12,553 nt of DNA from Pseudomonadota bacterium (GCA_023416335.1 JAEZHY010000254.1:1-12553); one strand, 5' to 3'. Counted from the first letter of the stretch, positions 1 through 7,039 are shown. Notes: generated by a model from the letters alone, not told the origin. Program-made: numbers and translations.

Positions 1-785
1 GTTGTACCGCCTGTGGAGTATGCGATCACAAGGCCGTGTCGCCTGTGATTCATGAGAATGTGTCGCCCGAATTTCAGATCGCCAATCGTTCCGGCAGTTC
101 GCCCGAAGATACCGAATTCCTGTACAGGGTGATATATTCGAAACTCGGAAGAGCACGCTTCTTTGGACAGTTGGAGATAGCGGCGGCTCTTGAAAGGGCG
201 ATAAGACGGGCAAAATTGCCCGCCGCTTTCAGCAAGGGACACCATCCGCATGCAAAGATCTCTTTTGGAGAAGCTCTGCCCCTGGGGATGGAATCCATTA
301 TCGCCGAAGCTTTCATCTCTCTTACCGCGAAGCTCGATACCGCCCGCATGCGGGAGCTTCTTAACGAACAGTTCGACGGTGTGCTCACGATCAGTTCGGT
401 CCACCGCATCGAAAAGCGCCCCGCAGCGGGTCAGCCTGCCAAGGGTTCTTACCTGGTTTCCGGCCTCAGTCCTTTTCTCCTTCGGCACCTCATCGCGAGA
501 TGGCCGCAGTCTGGCGATATCGTGATATACAAGAAGACAAAGAAAGGGGAGGCGAGGGCGCTCCTGAGAGACATCCTGATGGATATGAGAAAAGCCGGGG
601 AGAATTCCCTGGAAATGGATATTTACGAAACACCTCTATTGTGCTTCAGACCCATGGCGATTCTGCAGTATCTGGCCGGAGAACACGGGGAAAGCCTATC
701 CGACTGCCTGGTCTGCAAAATTGCCTCATACCGCCTGGGTGTCCAGGAGGGGAGCGCCGATGTCCGCAGAGCTCATTATCAATAG
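1..785 (+). CDS. Radical SAM-linked protein, DUF2344 domain (C-terminal part, 5' end outside window)
   Basis: The frame is open from base 3, so the GTG at 36 is not the true start and the gene begins before the window. The first residues contain a cysteine cluster, CTACGVC, which I recognise as the end of the TIGR03960-type radical SAM proteins. After it come about 230 residues of the DUF2344/TIGR03936 family, with YSKLGRARFFGQLE near the start and GHHPHAKISFGEALPLGMES further on. Seeing both in one frame indicates a radical SAM-DUF2344 fusion, a known architecture in deltaproteobacteria. The biochemical role is not established. An RNase G/E gene very often follows, as here, where the next start lies 26 bp inside this gene, suggesting translational coupling and a link to RNA processing or ribosome biogenesis. 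The family call is strong; the function is open. Confidence 0.88.
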   Translation, partial: CTACGVCDHKAVSPVIHENVSPEFQIANRSGSSPEDTEFLYRVIYSKLGRARFFGQLEIAAALERAIRRAKLPAAFSKGHHPHAKISFGEALPLGMESIIAEAFISLTAKLDTARMRELLNEQFDGVLTISSVHRIEKRPAAGQPAKGSYLVSGLSPFLLRHLIARWPQSGDIVIYKKTKKGEARALLRDILMDMRKAGENSLEMDIYETPLLCFRPMAILQYLAGEHGESLSDCLVCKIASYRLGVQEGSADVRRAHYQ

Positions 786-2328
786 TAATCCCTTCGAAAC
801 GCGGGTGGCTCTGGTCGAGAACGGCCAGGTCGCCGAGCTTTATGTGGAGCGCAGTTCGGACAAGGGGATTGCCGGAAACATTTACAAAGGACGTGTGGTC
901 CGTGTTTTGCCCGGAATGCAGGCCGCCTTCGTCGATATCGAACTCGATAAAGCCGCTTTCCTTTATGTGAGCGACATTCACCGACCTATGGGGGATATCG
1001 AGCACCTCCTTCTGGCCTCCTGCGAGACAGAAGGGGAGGAAGAGAAGCCCGACGACGGTACGGAGGCCGTCGAGCGCGAAGACGAAGAGGTGGTGGACCT
1101 GCGCCGAAGTTACAGCAGTATTCCCATCGAGGACAGGCTCCAGGAAGGACAGGATATCCTGGTGCAGGTCGCAAAGGAACCCATAGGGAGCAAAGGTGCC
1201 AGAATTACAACGCACATCACCCTCCCGGGGAGGCACCTGGTCTTCATGCCGACAATGGACCACGTCGGCGTATCGCGAAGGATCGAAGACGAGGTGGAGC
1301 GCAAGCGGCTGCGGGAAATCATGTGTGAGATCAAGCCGGCTTATTGCGGCTTCATAGTCCGCACTGCAGCCGAAGGGGCCGAAAAAGAGAAGCTCCATTC
1401 GGAGGTGGATTTCCTCGCAAAGCTGTGGCAGAGCATTCAGCGCAGGGCCGAAAACGCACCCGTTCCCGGCATGGTTTACCAGGAACTCGATATAACGCTT
1501 CGGGCCGTGCGCGATCTTTTTACCAAGGAAGTCGACCGGCTCGTGATCGATTCGGAAACCGAATACAGAAGGATCCTGAATTTTACGGAGACCTTCCTTC
1601 CTTCGTTGCGCAATTCCGTGGAACTCTACGAGGGAGAGGAGCCCATTTTCGATGCGTACGGCATTGAAATGGAGATCCAGCGGGCCCTCAGCAAGAAAAT
1701 CTGGCTCAAGTCGGGTGGGTACATCGTAATAGAGACGACCGAGGCGCTGACGGCAATCGATGTGAACACCGGCAGGTACGTGGGAAAGAGGAACCTCGAG
1801 GAGACGATCCTCAAGACGAACCTCGAAGCGGTGAAAGAGATAGCGTACCAACTGCGGCTGCGCAACATAGGCGGAATCATCATCATCGATTTCATCGACA
1901 TGGAAAAGGAACCCAACAGGGAAAAGGTCTGGAACGCCCTGCGGGATGCGATGCACAAGGATAAAAGCAAGTCCAACATCCTGCACATGTCCGAACTCGG
2001 ACTGATCGAGATGACGAGGAAGCGCACGAAGGAAAGCATCGGCCAGGTGCTGTGCGAGCCGTGTTTTTACTGCGACGGCGAGGGGTATCTGAAGTCGAAG
2101 CAGACGGTCTGCTACGAGATCCTGAGGGAACTGGAACGCCAGAGAAACGAATTTTTCGGCAGGAACCTGCTGGTGCTGGCCCACCCTGAAGTGGTGGCGA
2201 TGTTCTGCGACGAGGAGCGCGCTCCGCTGGAGAGGGTCGAAGAGAAAATGCACGCGCGCATCGTGGTGAAGGCCGATCCGAATCTTCACCTGGAACATTA
2301 CGATATTTCCGTTCTGGAAACCGAGTGA
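760..2328 (+). CDS. rng: Ribonuclease G/E family endoribonuclease
   Basis: This encodes a 522-aa single-strand-specific endoribonuclease that acts in 5' rRNA maturation and mRNA decay in the cytoplasm. The ATG at 760 is preferred because AGGAGGGG lies at 746-753 and the protein then begins MSAELIINSNPFETRVAL, the usual N-terminus; the open frame extends further up only through the neighbouring gene. Residues about 35-125 form the S1 RNA-binding domain (GNIYKGRVVRVLPGMQAAFV), interrupted by an acidic Glu-rich insert near residues 87-112. The DNase I-like catalytic domain has the two metal-binding aspartates, D334 in AIDVNTGRYVG and D377 in IIIIDFIDM. C432 and C435 (CEPC) match the zinc-link motif. 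The length fits RNase G or a short RNase E without the degradosome scaffold. It overlaps the upstream gene by 26 bp. Confidence 0.96.
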   Translation: MSAELIINSNPFETRVALVENGQVAELYVERSSDKGIAGNIYKGRVVRVLPGMQAAFVDIELDKAAFLYVSDIHRPMGDIEHLLLASCETEGEEEKPDDGTEAVEREDEEVVDLRRSYSSIPIEDRLQEGQDILVQVAKEPIGSKGARITTHITLPGRHLVFMPTMDHVGVSRRIEDEVERKRLREIMCEIKPAYCGFIVRTAAEGAEKEKLHSEVDFLAKLWQSIQRRAENAPVPGMVYQELDITLRAVRDLFTKEVDRLVIDSETEYRRILNFTETFLPSLRNSVELYEGEEPIFDAYGIEMEIQRALSKKIWLKSGGYIVIETTEALTAIDVNTGRYVGKRNLEETILKTNLEAVKEIAYQLRLRNIGGIIIIDFIDMEKEPNREKVWNALRDAMHKDKSKSNILHMSELGLIEMTRKRTKESIGQVLCEPCFYCDGEGYLKSKQTVCYEILRELERQRNEFFGRNLLVLAHPEVVAMFCDEERAPLERVEEKMHARIVVKADPNLHLEHYDISVLETE

Positions 2329-2416
2329 CCCGGGGGAATCGTTTTCTGTGCGGCGGGTTTGTTTGCAGCCCCCGTTGAGAGATGCTGATGTCCGTAAAAT
2401 AAATAAAGCGCGGCCG

Positions 2417-2551
2417 CGTAGGGTGGGCACCTGTTTTTTGGGGTGCCCACCGTCCGGCCAATCGCGATGAGGGCGTTTTCGCATTGTCCTTTTAGCAGCT
2501 AATTTCCGAATGGACGGATGGTGGGCACGATAATGCCGTGCCCACCCTACG
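2417..2551. repeat. 135-bp composite inverted-repeat (BIME/REP-like) element, copy 1
   Basis: The ends are a perfect 14-bp terminal inverted repeat, CGTAGGGTGGGCAC at 2417-2430 and GTGCCCACCCTACG at 2538-2551. Each end carries its own hairpin: GGTGGGCACC at 2422-2431 with GGTGCCCACC at 2442-2451, and GGTGGGCACG at 2520-2529 with CGTGCCCACC at 2537-2546. The inner flanks also pair, 2443-2460 against 2511-2528, matching at 15 of 18 positions. The whole can fold as a cross or as two hairpins. A related copy lies at 7084-7202. It holds no ORF and resembles the widespread non-autonomous REP-type repeats; no transposase is visible here. Confidence 0.85.
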
Positions 2552-2601
2552 AGGCTCACCGTGTTCTTTTTGGGAACTCCGTGCAACTCCCTGGTTGTTG
2601 A

Positions 2602-2637
2602 GTTTCATAGATGGCGGGTAGCCCGGATTGTTGAAAC
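2602..2637. repeat. Two-step imperfect hairpin in intergenic repeat region
   Basis: GTTTCA at 2602-2607 pairs with TGAAAC at 2632-2637, and inside it CGGG and CCCG pair around TAG. No T-run follows, so it is not a typical terminator. It may be another degenerate repeat fragment. Low confidence in any function. Confidence 0.35.
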
Positions 2638-2693
2638 GGAGGGGCTCGTGGACGACAGAGTTCCCGTCTAAAAACATTCGGCCTGCCGGGACG

Positions 2694-2719
2694 GGTTCCA
2701 AAGCCGGAGCTTGGGAACC
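2694..2719. repeat. REP-like hairpin of the GGTTCCCAAGC family
   Basis: The arms GGTTCCAAAGC (2694-2704) and GCTTGGGAACC (2709-2719) form an 11-bp stem with one mismatch and a 4-base loop. Read on the minus strand the surrounding sequence would translate to LVPKLRLWNP, close to a spurious peptide (LVPKLQLGN) that I recall from annotated short ORFs in many bacteria, which marks this as a copy of a widespread palindromic repeat and not a gene. It is one of several repeat elements packed between the RNase gene and hemL. Confidence 0.7.
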
Positions 2720-2851
2720 AGCGGGAATTTGACCTTGCGATTAAGGCCCTGCTTGCTGGATGATGTGACCTGCTGCTGCGCAGAGCCGGAATTGACGTTC
2801 GTCCGGCGCGTCCGCCTGAACTTACTGATTTGAGGCGAAAAAGCTAAACCG

Positions 2852-2872
2852 GCCGAAGGCTGCGGCTTCGGC
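2852..2872. other. GC-rich hairpin upstream of hemL
   Basis: GCCGAAG (2852-2858) and CTTCGGC (2866-2872) form a perfect 7-bp stem with a 7-base loop, 33 bases before the hemL start. There is no T-tract directly after it on the plus strand, so a simple terminator is unlikely. It could be part of the hemL leader or the last of the repeats in 2329-2904, an interval of about 575 bases in which I see no gene. Confidence 0.45.
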
Positions 2873-2904
2873 TGTAAACCCATAAAAAAATCTGGAGAAA
2901 TACC

Positions 2905-4212
2905 ATGAACCGGAGTACCTCCAATTCGCTCTACCAGGAAGCCTGCAAGTGGATACCAGGCGGCGTGAACAGCCCTGTGCGCTCGGGGAAAGCCGTCCGA
3001 ACCGATCCCCTGTTCATCAAAGAAGCGCGCGGGTGCCGCATTACGGATGAAGACGGGAACGTCTACATCGACTACGTGGGGTCGTGGGGACCGATGATCC
3101 TGGGCCATTCGCATCCGGAAGTCGTAAAGGCCCTGCAGGACGTGGTGGGGAAGGGAACATCCTACGGTATTCCGTCGCGGGTCGAAATCGAAATGGCCAA
3201 AAAGGTCGTGGAAATGGTGCCGTCGGTGGAGATGGTCCGGATGGTCAACTCCGGGACCGAAGCCGGGATGAGTGCCATCAGGCTGGCGCGCGGTTTTACC
3301 GGGCGTAAGAAAATCATCAAATTCAACGGCTGCTACCACGGACATGCCGATTCGCTTCTCGTCAAATCCGGTTCCGGTCTGATGACCTTCGGGATTCCGG
3401 GGACTCCCGGCGTGCCTGAGGAAATCGTGCAGCATACGGTATCTCTTCCCTATAACGACCTCGAGAAAGTTCGGGAGTTCATGGCGAGTGCCGGACATGA
3501 AGTTGCCGCGATCATAGTGGAACCCGTTGCCGCGAATATGGGCGTCGTGCTTCCGAAGCCCGGATTTCTGGAGGGACTGCGAAGCATTTGTACAGAACAC
3601 GGTGCCCTGCTTATCTTTGATGAAGTGATAACAGGTTTTCGGCTCGCCCCGGGGGGCGCGCAGGAGCTTTTCGGAATCACACCCGACCTGACCTGCATGG
3701 GGAAGATAATAGGCGGCGGTCTTCCGGTCGGTGCTTACGGTGGAAAAAAAGAAATCATGGAACGTGTGGCGCCGTCGGGAGACGTATACCAGGCTGGTAC
3801 TCTTTCCGGCAATCCTCTTGCGATGAACGCCGGGCTTGCTATGCTGAATGTGCTTAGCCGGGGCGGGATTTATGAAGAGATCGAGAAAAGAAACACATAC
3901 CTTTGTGCAGGATTGGAGGAAGCCGCAAAGAGCGCCGGGGTGGCGGTAACCCTTAACAGGATCGGGTCGCTGGGGTGCGGGTTCTTTACCGACGGTCCGG
4001 TCACGGACCTCGAAAGCGCATCCGCTTCCGATACGGAAGCTTATGCGGTGTTTTTTCAGGAAATGCTGCAAAGAGGGATCTATCTTGCACCATCGCAATT
4101 CGAGGCATTCTTTGTGGGGGCCGCCCACGAGAAAGCCGACCTGGATCGTACAATCGAGGCGGCTTCTGAGTCTTTCCGGGTTGTGATGCAAAATTGTGCA
4201 TTGCGCAAATAG
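2905..4212 (+). CDS. hemL: Glutamate-1-semialdehyde 2,1-aminomutase
   Basis: This cytoplasmic PLP enzyme converts glutamate-1-semialdehyde to 5-aminolevulinate, the last step of the C5 route to tetrapyrroles (heme, siroheme, cobamides). The 435-aa length is normal for the family. Diagnostic segments are the N-terminal [10 protein letters not shown], the substrate/PLP region MVNSGTEA, the NGCYHGHAD motif, and the PLP aspartate in [11 protein letters not shown]. The Schiff-base lysine is K267 in [13 protein letters not shown]. The ATG is placed by a GGAG-type ribosome binding site at about 2893-2897. The stop is only 65 bp from atpZ on the same strand, so read-through into the atp genes is possible, although the two pathways are unrelated. 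Confidence 0.97.
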   Translation: MNRSTSNSLYQEACKWIPGGVNSPVRSGKAVRTDPLFIKEARGCRITDEDGNVYIDYVGSWGPMILGHSHPEVVKALQDVVGKGTSYGIPSRVEIEMAKKVVEMVPSVEMVRMVNSGTEAGMSAIRLARGFTGRKKIIKFNGCYHGHADSLLVKSGSGLMTFGIPGTPGVPEEIVQHTVSLPYNDLEKVREFMASAGHEVAAIIVEPVAANMGVVLPKPGFLEGLRSICTEHGALLIFDEVITGFRLAPGGAQELFGITPDLTCMGKIIGGGLPVGAYGGKKEIMERVAPSGDVYQAGTLSGNPLAMNAGLAMLNVLSRGGIYEEIEKRNTYLCAGLEEAAKSAGVAVTLNRIGSLGCGFFTDGPVTDLESASASDTEAYAVFFQEMLQRGIYLAPSQFEAFFVGAAHEKADLDRTIEAASESFRVVMQNCALRK

Positions 4213-4252
4213 AAAAAGAATTGACTGAAAAGGGCTTGTGTGGTAGGTACGC

Positions 4253-4270
4253 ACGTGAACATTTACACGA
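4253..4270. promoter_or_regulatory. Candidate Rex operator before atpZ
   Basis: The 18 bases ACGTGAACATTTACACGA match the Rex consensus TTGTGAA-N4-TTCACAA at 5 of 7 positions in each half, with the same N4 spacing. It lies between hemL and atpZ, 7 bases before the chosen atpZ start. It is weaker than the site before rex, and it sits so close to the start codon that it would have to act as a roadblock or overlap the transcription start. Rex control of ATP synthase genes has been proposed for sulfate reducers by comparative genomics. This is an inference, not proof. Confidence 0.35.
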
Positions 4271-4277
4271 AAACATT

Positions 4278-4517
4278 ATGAAAAACGAAGATAAAAAAAC
4301 TCTGATGCAGGCCATAATGGCCAGCACCATTGGATATCAGGTAGCGTTCGCCCCCTTTATCGGGATTGGCATCGGGGTATACCTGGATTCCAAATTCGGA
4401 ACGCTTCCGTATCTTACAATCATTTTCCTGATTCTGGGAATAGTTGCGGGTGCTCGTAATTATTACCGCTTTGCCAAACAGCAGCAGGAAGAGGAGAAAG
4501 GCCGGAAAAAAGAGTGA
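4278..4517 (+). CDS. atpZ: AtpZ-like small membrane protein of the ATP synthase operon
   Basis: This is a 79-aa protein with two membrane spans (about residues 17-36 and 44-63) separated by the LDSKFGT loop, and a charged, lysine- and glutamate-rich C-terminus. The pattern is that of AtpZ/'F0F1-ATPase subunit' proteins that precede atpI and atpB in many bacteria; members have been linked to Mg2+/Ca2+ uptake or to ATP synthase assembly. The ATG at 4278 is chosen because the protein then begins MKNEDKK like its relatives. No good Shine-Dalgarno sequence is seen before it, and an in-frame TTG at 4221 cannot be excluded. The stop overlaps the GTG start of the next gene by 4 bases, indicating translational coupling. 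Confidence 0.82.
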   Translation: MKNEDKKTLMQAIMASTIGYQVAFAPFIGIGIGVYLDSKFGTLPYLTIIFLILGIVAGARNYYRFAKQQQEEEKGRKKE

Positions 4518-4906
4518 GGGAAACTCCTTCGAACGAAAAGCTTCTTCAGCGTATCGAGTGGGTTTCCGGCAGTCTGCTGATATTATTTACGCTCGGGGCT
4601 TGGGGTCTGTTCTCGTTTCAGGCGGCGAAGGGCGTTTTTCTGGGTTGCGCGATCACGATGGTCAGCTTCCAGGTACTGAAATGGCAGCTCCGGCGCGCTT
4701 TCCTAAGACCCGGTAAAGTTCCGACCAAGGCCGGTCTTTTCGCCAGTTACTACATCCGATACCTGGCGACTTTGTTTGTTATTTTCCTGGTCATGTACTA
4801 TGGATGGGCCACCCCGATTCCTTTCCTTGTGGGGCTGTCCGTCATGGTTCTCAGTATTGTATTAGTTGGCGGACTCGAATTCGTTAGAATGAAGGGAGAA
4901 AGTTAA
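4514..4906 (+). CDS. atpI: ATP synthase subunit I (AtpI)
   Basis: This is a 130-aa membrane protein with four predicted spans at about residues 17-36, 39-56, 78-96 and 102-121, and a basic loop (KWQLRRAFLRPGK) between spans two and three. Size, topology and position directly before atpB fit AtpI (PF03899), a non-structural protein that helps assemble the c-ring. It starts at GTG in the overlap GTGA with the end of atpZ, and ends four bases before the atpB ATG, so the three genes are tightly coupled. Sequence conservation in this family is low, so the call rests mainly on topology and position. Confidence 0.85.
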   Translation: MRETPSNEKLLQRIEWVSGSLLILFTLGAWGLFSFQAAKGVFLGCAITMVSFQVLKWQLRRAFLRPGKVPTKAGLFASYYIRYLATLFVIFLVMYYGWATPIPFLVGLSVMVLSIVLVGGLEFVRMKGES

Positions 4907-4910
4907 TACC

Positions 4911-5630
4911 ATGGAGCATCCTATCCTTTTCATTAATGTCCTGCTGGAGAAGCTGGGGTTTCACATTCCGGCTACCGGGCAAGCACACACATTTGCCGAT
5001 TACCTCGTAATGCCCCACGTCACTTATACGTGGTTTGTGATGGCCCTGTTGCTCATTCTTGCTTCCATGGCCGTTAAAAGCCTGAAGATGGCTCCCGGCG
5101 GGGGGCAGAACTTTTTTGAACTGGTTATCACCGGTCTCGAAGACTTCATGGTCGGCGTTACCGGAGAAGAGGGCCGGTTCATGTTCCCGCTGATCGCGAC
5201 CTTGGGATTCTTCATTCTTATCAGCAACTACCTGGGAATGGTTCCGGGCTTTTTCTCTCCGACCGCCAACATCAACACGACGGCCGCATGTGCGCTTATC
5301 GTCGTGTTTATGACCCACGTACTCGGAGTCAAGTTCCACGGTCCGAAATACATCAAGCATTTCATGGGGCCGGTTTGGTGGCTGATGCCCCTGATCATGC
5401 CCATCGAAATAATCGGGCACTTCGCCAGAATCCTCAGCCTGTCGATCCGTCTTTTCGGAAACATCTTCGGTGAAGAACTGGTCCTCGGAATTCTGTTCTT
5501 CCTGGCGGGCATCTACCTTGCGCCTCTGCCAATGATGTTTCTGGGTCTTCTGACCGGTCTGATCCAGGCGTTCATCTTCTGTGTTCTTTCCATGATGTAC
5601 TTCGCGGGTGCAATCGAACACGCGCACTAA
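4911..5630 (+). CDS. atpB: F0F1 ATP synthase subunit a
   Basis: Subunit a forms the two half-channels that carry protons or sodium ions to the rotating c-ring of the F0 motor in the inner membrane. The 239-aa protein is rich in hydrophobic spans. It shows the conserved SPTANINTTAACALIVV region and the essential arginine R180 in LSLSIRLFGNIFGEE, followed by the LIQAFIFCVLSMMY final helix. The ATG is preceded by AGGGAG at 4893-4898. It lies after atpI and 77 bases before atpE. The b, delta, alpha, gamma, beta and epsilon genes are not in the window; several deltaproteobacteria place them in a second locus. Confidence 0.97.
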   Translation: MEHPILFINVLLEKLGFHIPATGQAHTFADYLVMPHVTYTWFVMALLLILASMAVKSLKMAPGGGQNFFELVITGLEDFMVGVTGEEGRFMFPLIATLGFFILISNYLGMVPGFFSPTANINTTAACALIVVFMTHVLGVKFHGPKYIKHFMGPVWWLMPLIMPIEIIGHFARILSLSIRLFGNIFGEELVLGILFFLAGIYLAPLPMMFLGLLTGLIQAFIFCVLSMMYFAGAIEHAH

Positions 5631-5662
5631 GACGGGCAGTAAATGCGGAAGGGAAGGCCGCG

Positions 5663-5699
5663 TTTGTATAGTGTGTTTTATTCAACTACAAAAAGGAGG
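5663..5699 (+). promoter_or_regulatory. Strong translation initiation region of atpE
   Basis: The gap between atpB and atpE holds a T- and A-rich stretch (a weak TTTGTA/TACAAA pairing at 5663-5668 and 5687-5692) followed by a full AGGAGG at 5694-5699, 8 bases before ATG 5708. Subunit c is needed at about ten or more copies per complex, and E. coli atpE has a U-rich translational enhancer in the equivalent place. The similar role here is inferred. Confidence 0.5.
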
Positions 5700-5707
5700 C
5701 TTTGTTC

Positions 5708-6073
5708 ATGAAGAAGGTTGGTATTTTGACTACTCTGTTGGTTCTTGGCCTGTCTGCTGCTGCTTTCGCCGCTGACGGCGACGGTGCGAAATCCACGGCA
5801 GTTCAGTTCTTCATCTATTCCGCGGTAGCAGCCGGTCTCGGCATCGCCATTGCGGCTCATGGATGCGGTATCGGCCAGGGCATGGCAGTTAGAGGCGCTG
5901 TTGAGGGTATTGCCCGCAACCCCGACACCTCCGGTAAAGTTACCGTTACCATGCTGATCGGTCTTGCCATGATCGAATCTCTCGCGATTTACGCTCTGGT
6001 TATCGCTCTGATTCTTATCTACGCAAACCCGATCTCTTCTTCGATCGCTACGTTCGTAGGTCTGGCGAAGTAA
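5708..6073 (+). CDS. atpE: F0F1 ATP synthase subunit c, with N-terminal signal peptide
   Basis: Subunit c monomers assemble into the ion-carrying ring of F0. The start is the ATG at 5708, 8 bases after AGGAGG, not the in-frame TTG at 5702. Residues 1-21 form a signal peptide (KK, hydrophobic core, AFA before ADG), so the mature protein would be about 100 aa, still longer than the usual 75-85. Helix one has the glycine repeat GCGIGQG with Q57; the loop is ARNPDTSGK; helix two carries the ion-binding glutamate E90, followed by S91, in [13 protein letters not shown]. Codon use is strongly biased to GTT and GCT, as expected of a highly expressed gene. It is last in the atp cluster and is followed by terminators. 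Confidence 0.96.
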   Translation: MKKVGILTTLLVLGLSAAAFAADGDGAKSTAVQFFIYSAVAAGLGIAIAAHGCGIGQGMAVRGAVEGIARNPDTSGKVTVTMLIGLAMIESLAIYALVIALILIYANPISSSIATFVGLAK

Positions 6074-6093
6074 GACTTCCGGAATTGTTTTCC

Positions 6094-6137
6094 CGGGAGC
6101 GGAAGGTGAGCGACAGGTTGCTCGCTTTCCGCTCCCG
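6094..6137 (+). terminator. Long 18-bp-stem hairpin after atpE
   Basis: Bases 6094-6111 pair with 6120-6137 over 18 bp, with two G-T pairs and the 8-base loop GACAGGTT. It starts 20 bases after the atpE stop. No T-run follows directly, so it may stabilise the 3' end of the abundant atpE message, with true termination at the next hairpin. Confidence 0.75.
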
Positions 6138-6149
6138 CGGATAAAGAAG

Positions 6150-6171
6150 AAGGGCTGCCAGGCCTTTTTTT
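6150..6171 (+). terminator. Rho-independent terminator of the atp operon
   Basis: A short stem, AAGGGC at 6150-6155 with GCCTTT at 6162-6167, is followed by a run of T to 6171. It lies 12 bases after the long hairpin and just before the rex promoter region, separating the atp operon from rex. Confidence 0.7.
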
Positions 6172-6181
6172 GGGCGGAGAG

Positions 6182-6199
6182 ATGTGAATAAAATCACAT
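6182..6199. promoter_or_regulatory. Rex operator (Rex box) controlling rex
   Basis: ATGTGAATAAAATCACAT is a palindrome with the exact spacing of the Rex consensus TTGTGAA-N4-TTCACAA; the core TGTGA-N6-TCACA is perfect. It lies 52 bases before the rex start, and a possible -10 (TAAAAT, 6189-6194) lies inside it, so bound Rex would block RNA polymerase. Autoregulation by Rex, relieved by NADH, is common. The fit of gene and site supports both calls. Confidence 0.85.
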
Positions 6200-6251
6200 A
6201 ATTAGCTCGACTGCCTCGTTTAGTTAAGCATCATTTTTAGAGGTTTTTAAC

Positions 6252-6884
6252 ATGAAATTTGCCAAAATTCCCATGGCGACGATAGTCAGACTTTCCATCT
6301 ACATGCGCACTCTTCAGGAGTTGCTCGAAGAAGATATCGAGGTGATTTCTTCGGAACGCCTGGCAAAGCAGTGCGGTGTCAATCCCGCCCAGATTCGAAA
6401 GGACCTTGCCTATTTCGGCGAGTTCGGGGTTCGGGGAGTCGGGTACCGGGTAAACGACCTGGTTAACCAGATTAAAGACATTCTGGGTCTGAATCGTCCA
6501 TGGAACCTTGCGATGGTCGGCCTTGGGAACCTGGGTTCGGCCCTGATTCGCCACGGGAATTTCATAAAGCACGGATACGTGTTTACGGCAGCATTTGACG
6601 CGGATCCCCAGAAGGTGGGGAAACGTCTTCCAAACGGCCTCGTGATCAATCACGTAAACGAACTGGAAGAAGTGGTAAAAGAGCGCGAGGTGCACGTCGG
6701 AATTATCGCAACCCCGGCCAATGAAGCCCAAAGCGTGGCCAATCAGCTCGTCCTTGCCGGCATCAACGGCATTCTGAACTTCGCGCCGGTGCAGATCCAG
6801 GTCCCCGACTGCTGCCACGTGGAGAATGTCGATTTCACGATCAAGCTCGATTCGATTGCCTACCACCTCTCATTCGGGAGTTAA
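6252..6884 (+). CDS. rex: Redox-sensing transcriptional repressor Rex
   Basis: Rex senses the NADH/NAD+ ratio: it binds operators when NADH is low and leaves DNA when NADH rises. The 210-aa length is typical. Residues about 1-80 are the winged-helix DNA-binding domain, with the highly conserved QIRKDLAYFGEFGVRGVGY at 47-65. Residues about 84-210 are the Rossmann NADH-binding domain with GLGNLG at 90-95, and the C-terminal helix is present for domain swapping in the dimer. The ATG at 6252 follows AGAGG at 6239-6243. It is monocistronic, with its own operator and terminator. In anaerobes Rex usually controls fermentation, hydrogen, sulfate-reduction or energy genes; the adjacent ATP synthase genes are plausible targets. 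Confidence 0.97.
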   Translation: MKFAKIPMATIVRLSIYMRTLQELLEEDIEVISSERLAKQCGVNPAQIRKDLAYFGEFGVRGVGYRVNDLVNQIKDILGLNRPWNLAMVGLGNLGSALIRHGNFIKHGYVFTAAFDADPQKVGKRLPNGLVINHVNELEEVVKEREVHVGIIATPANEAQSVANQLVLAGINGILNFAPVQIQVPDCCHVENVDFTIKLDSIAYHLSFGS

Positions 6885-6992
6885 CGGCAGGAGAAGCGCA
6901 AAGTCCTGATTCAAAGGCCCTGTTGTGAATTCGTCCGCAGTTGCTTTTCGCCTGTGGTCTGAGATTCTCTTGTGACTGGAACCGCAGGTTCG

Positions 6993-7039
6993 AAATGAGA
7001 AGCCCCATTCCTCTTTGGCAGGAATGGGGCTTCTCATTT
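6993..7039. terminator. Strong terminator after rex
   Basis: A perfect 20-bp stem pairs 6993-7012 with 7020-7039 around the loop CTTTGGC. The plus-strand stem ends in TTTT (7037-7040). It closes the rex transcript about 110 bases after its stop and may also stop transcription arriving from the minus strand. The 6885-6992 stretch before it shows no gene. Confidence 0.85.

Noticed and set aside
2332..2374. CGGGGG/CCCCCG pairing after the RNase G/E gene as a terminator
   Set aside because: Only 6 bp with a loop of over 30 bases and no T-run.
646..2586. 646-codon open frame on the minus strand opposite the RNase G/E gene
   Set aside because: It is antisense to a gene with clear catalytic motifs, has a His-, Arg- and Pro-rich composition with no family pattern, and runs on into the repeat element.
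4221..4249. Sigma-70-type promoter TTGACT with TAGGTA before atpZ
   Set aside because: The -35 is good and the spacing 17, but the -10 matches only two of six positions.
2668..4254. 528-codon minus-strand frame opposite hemL
   Set aside because: Shadow of the hemL codon pattern; its end translates the GGTTCCCAAGC repeat.
6894..6945. TTGTGAA near 6923 as a further Rex site
   Set aside because: Only one half-site is present; the partner half does not match.
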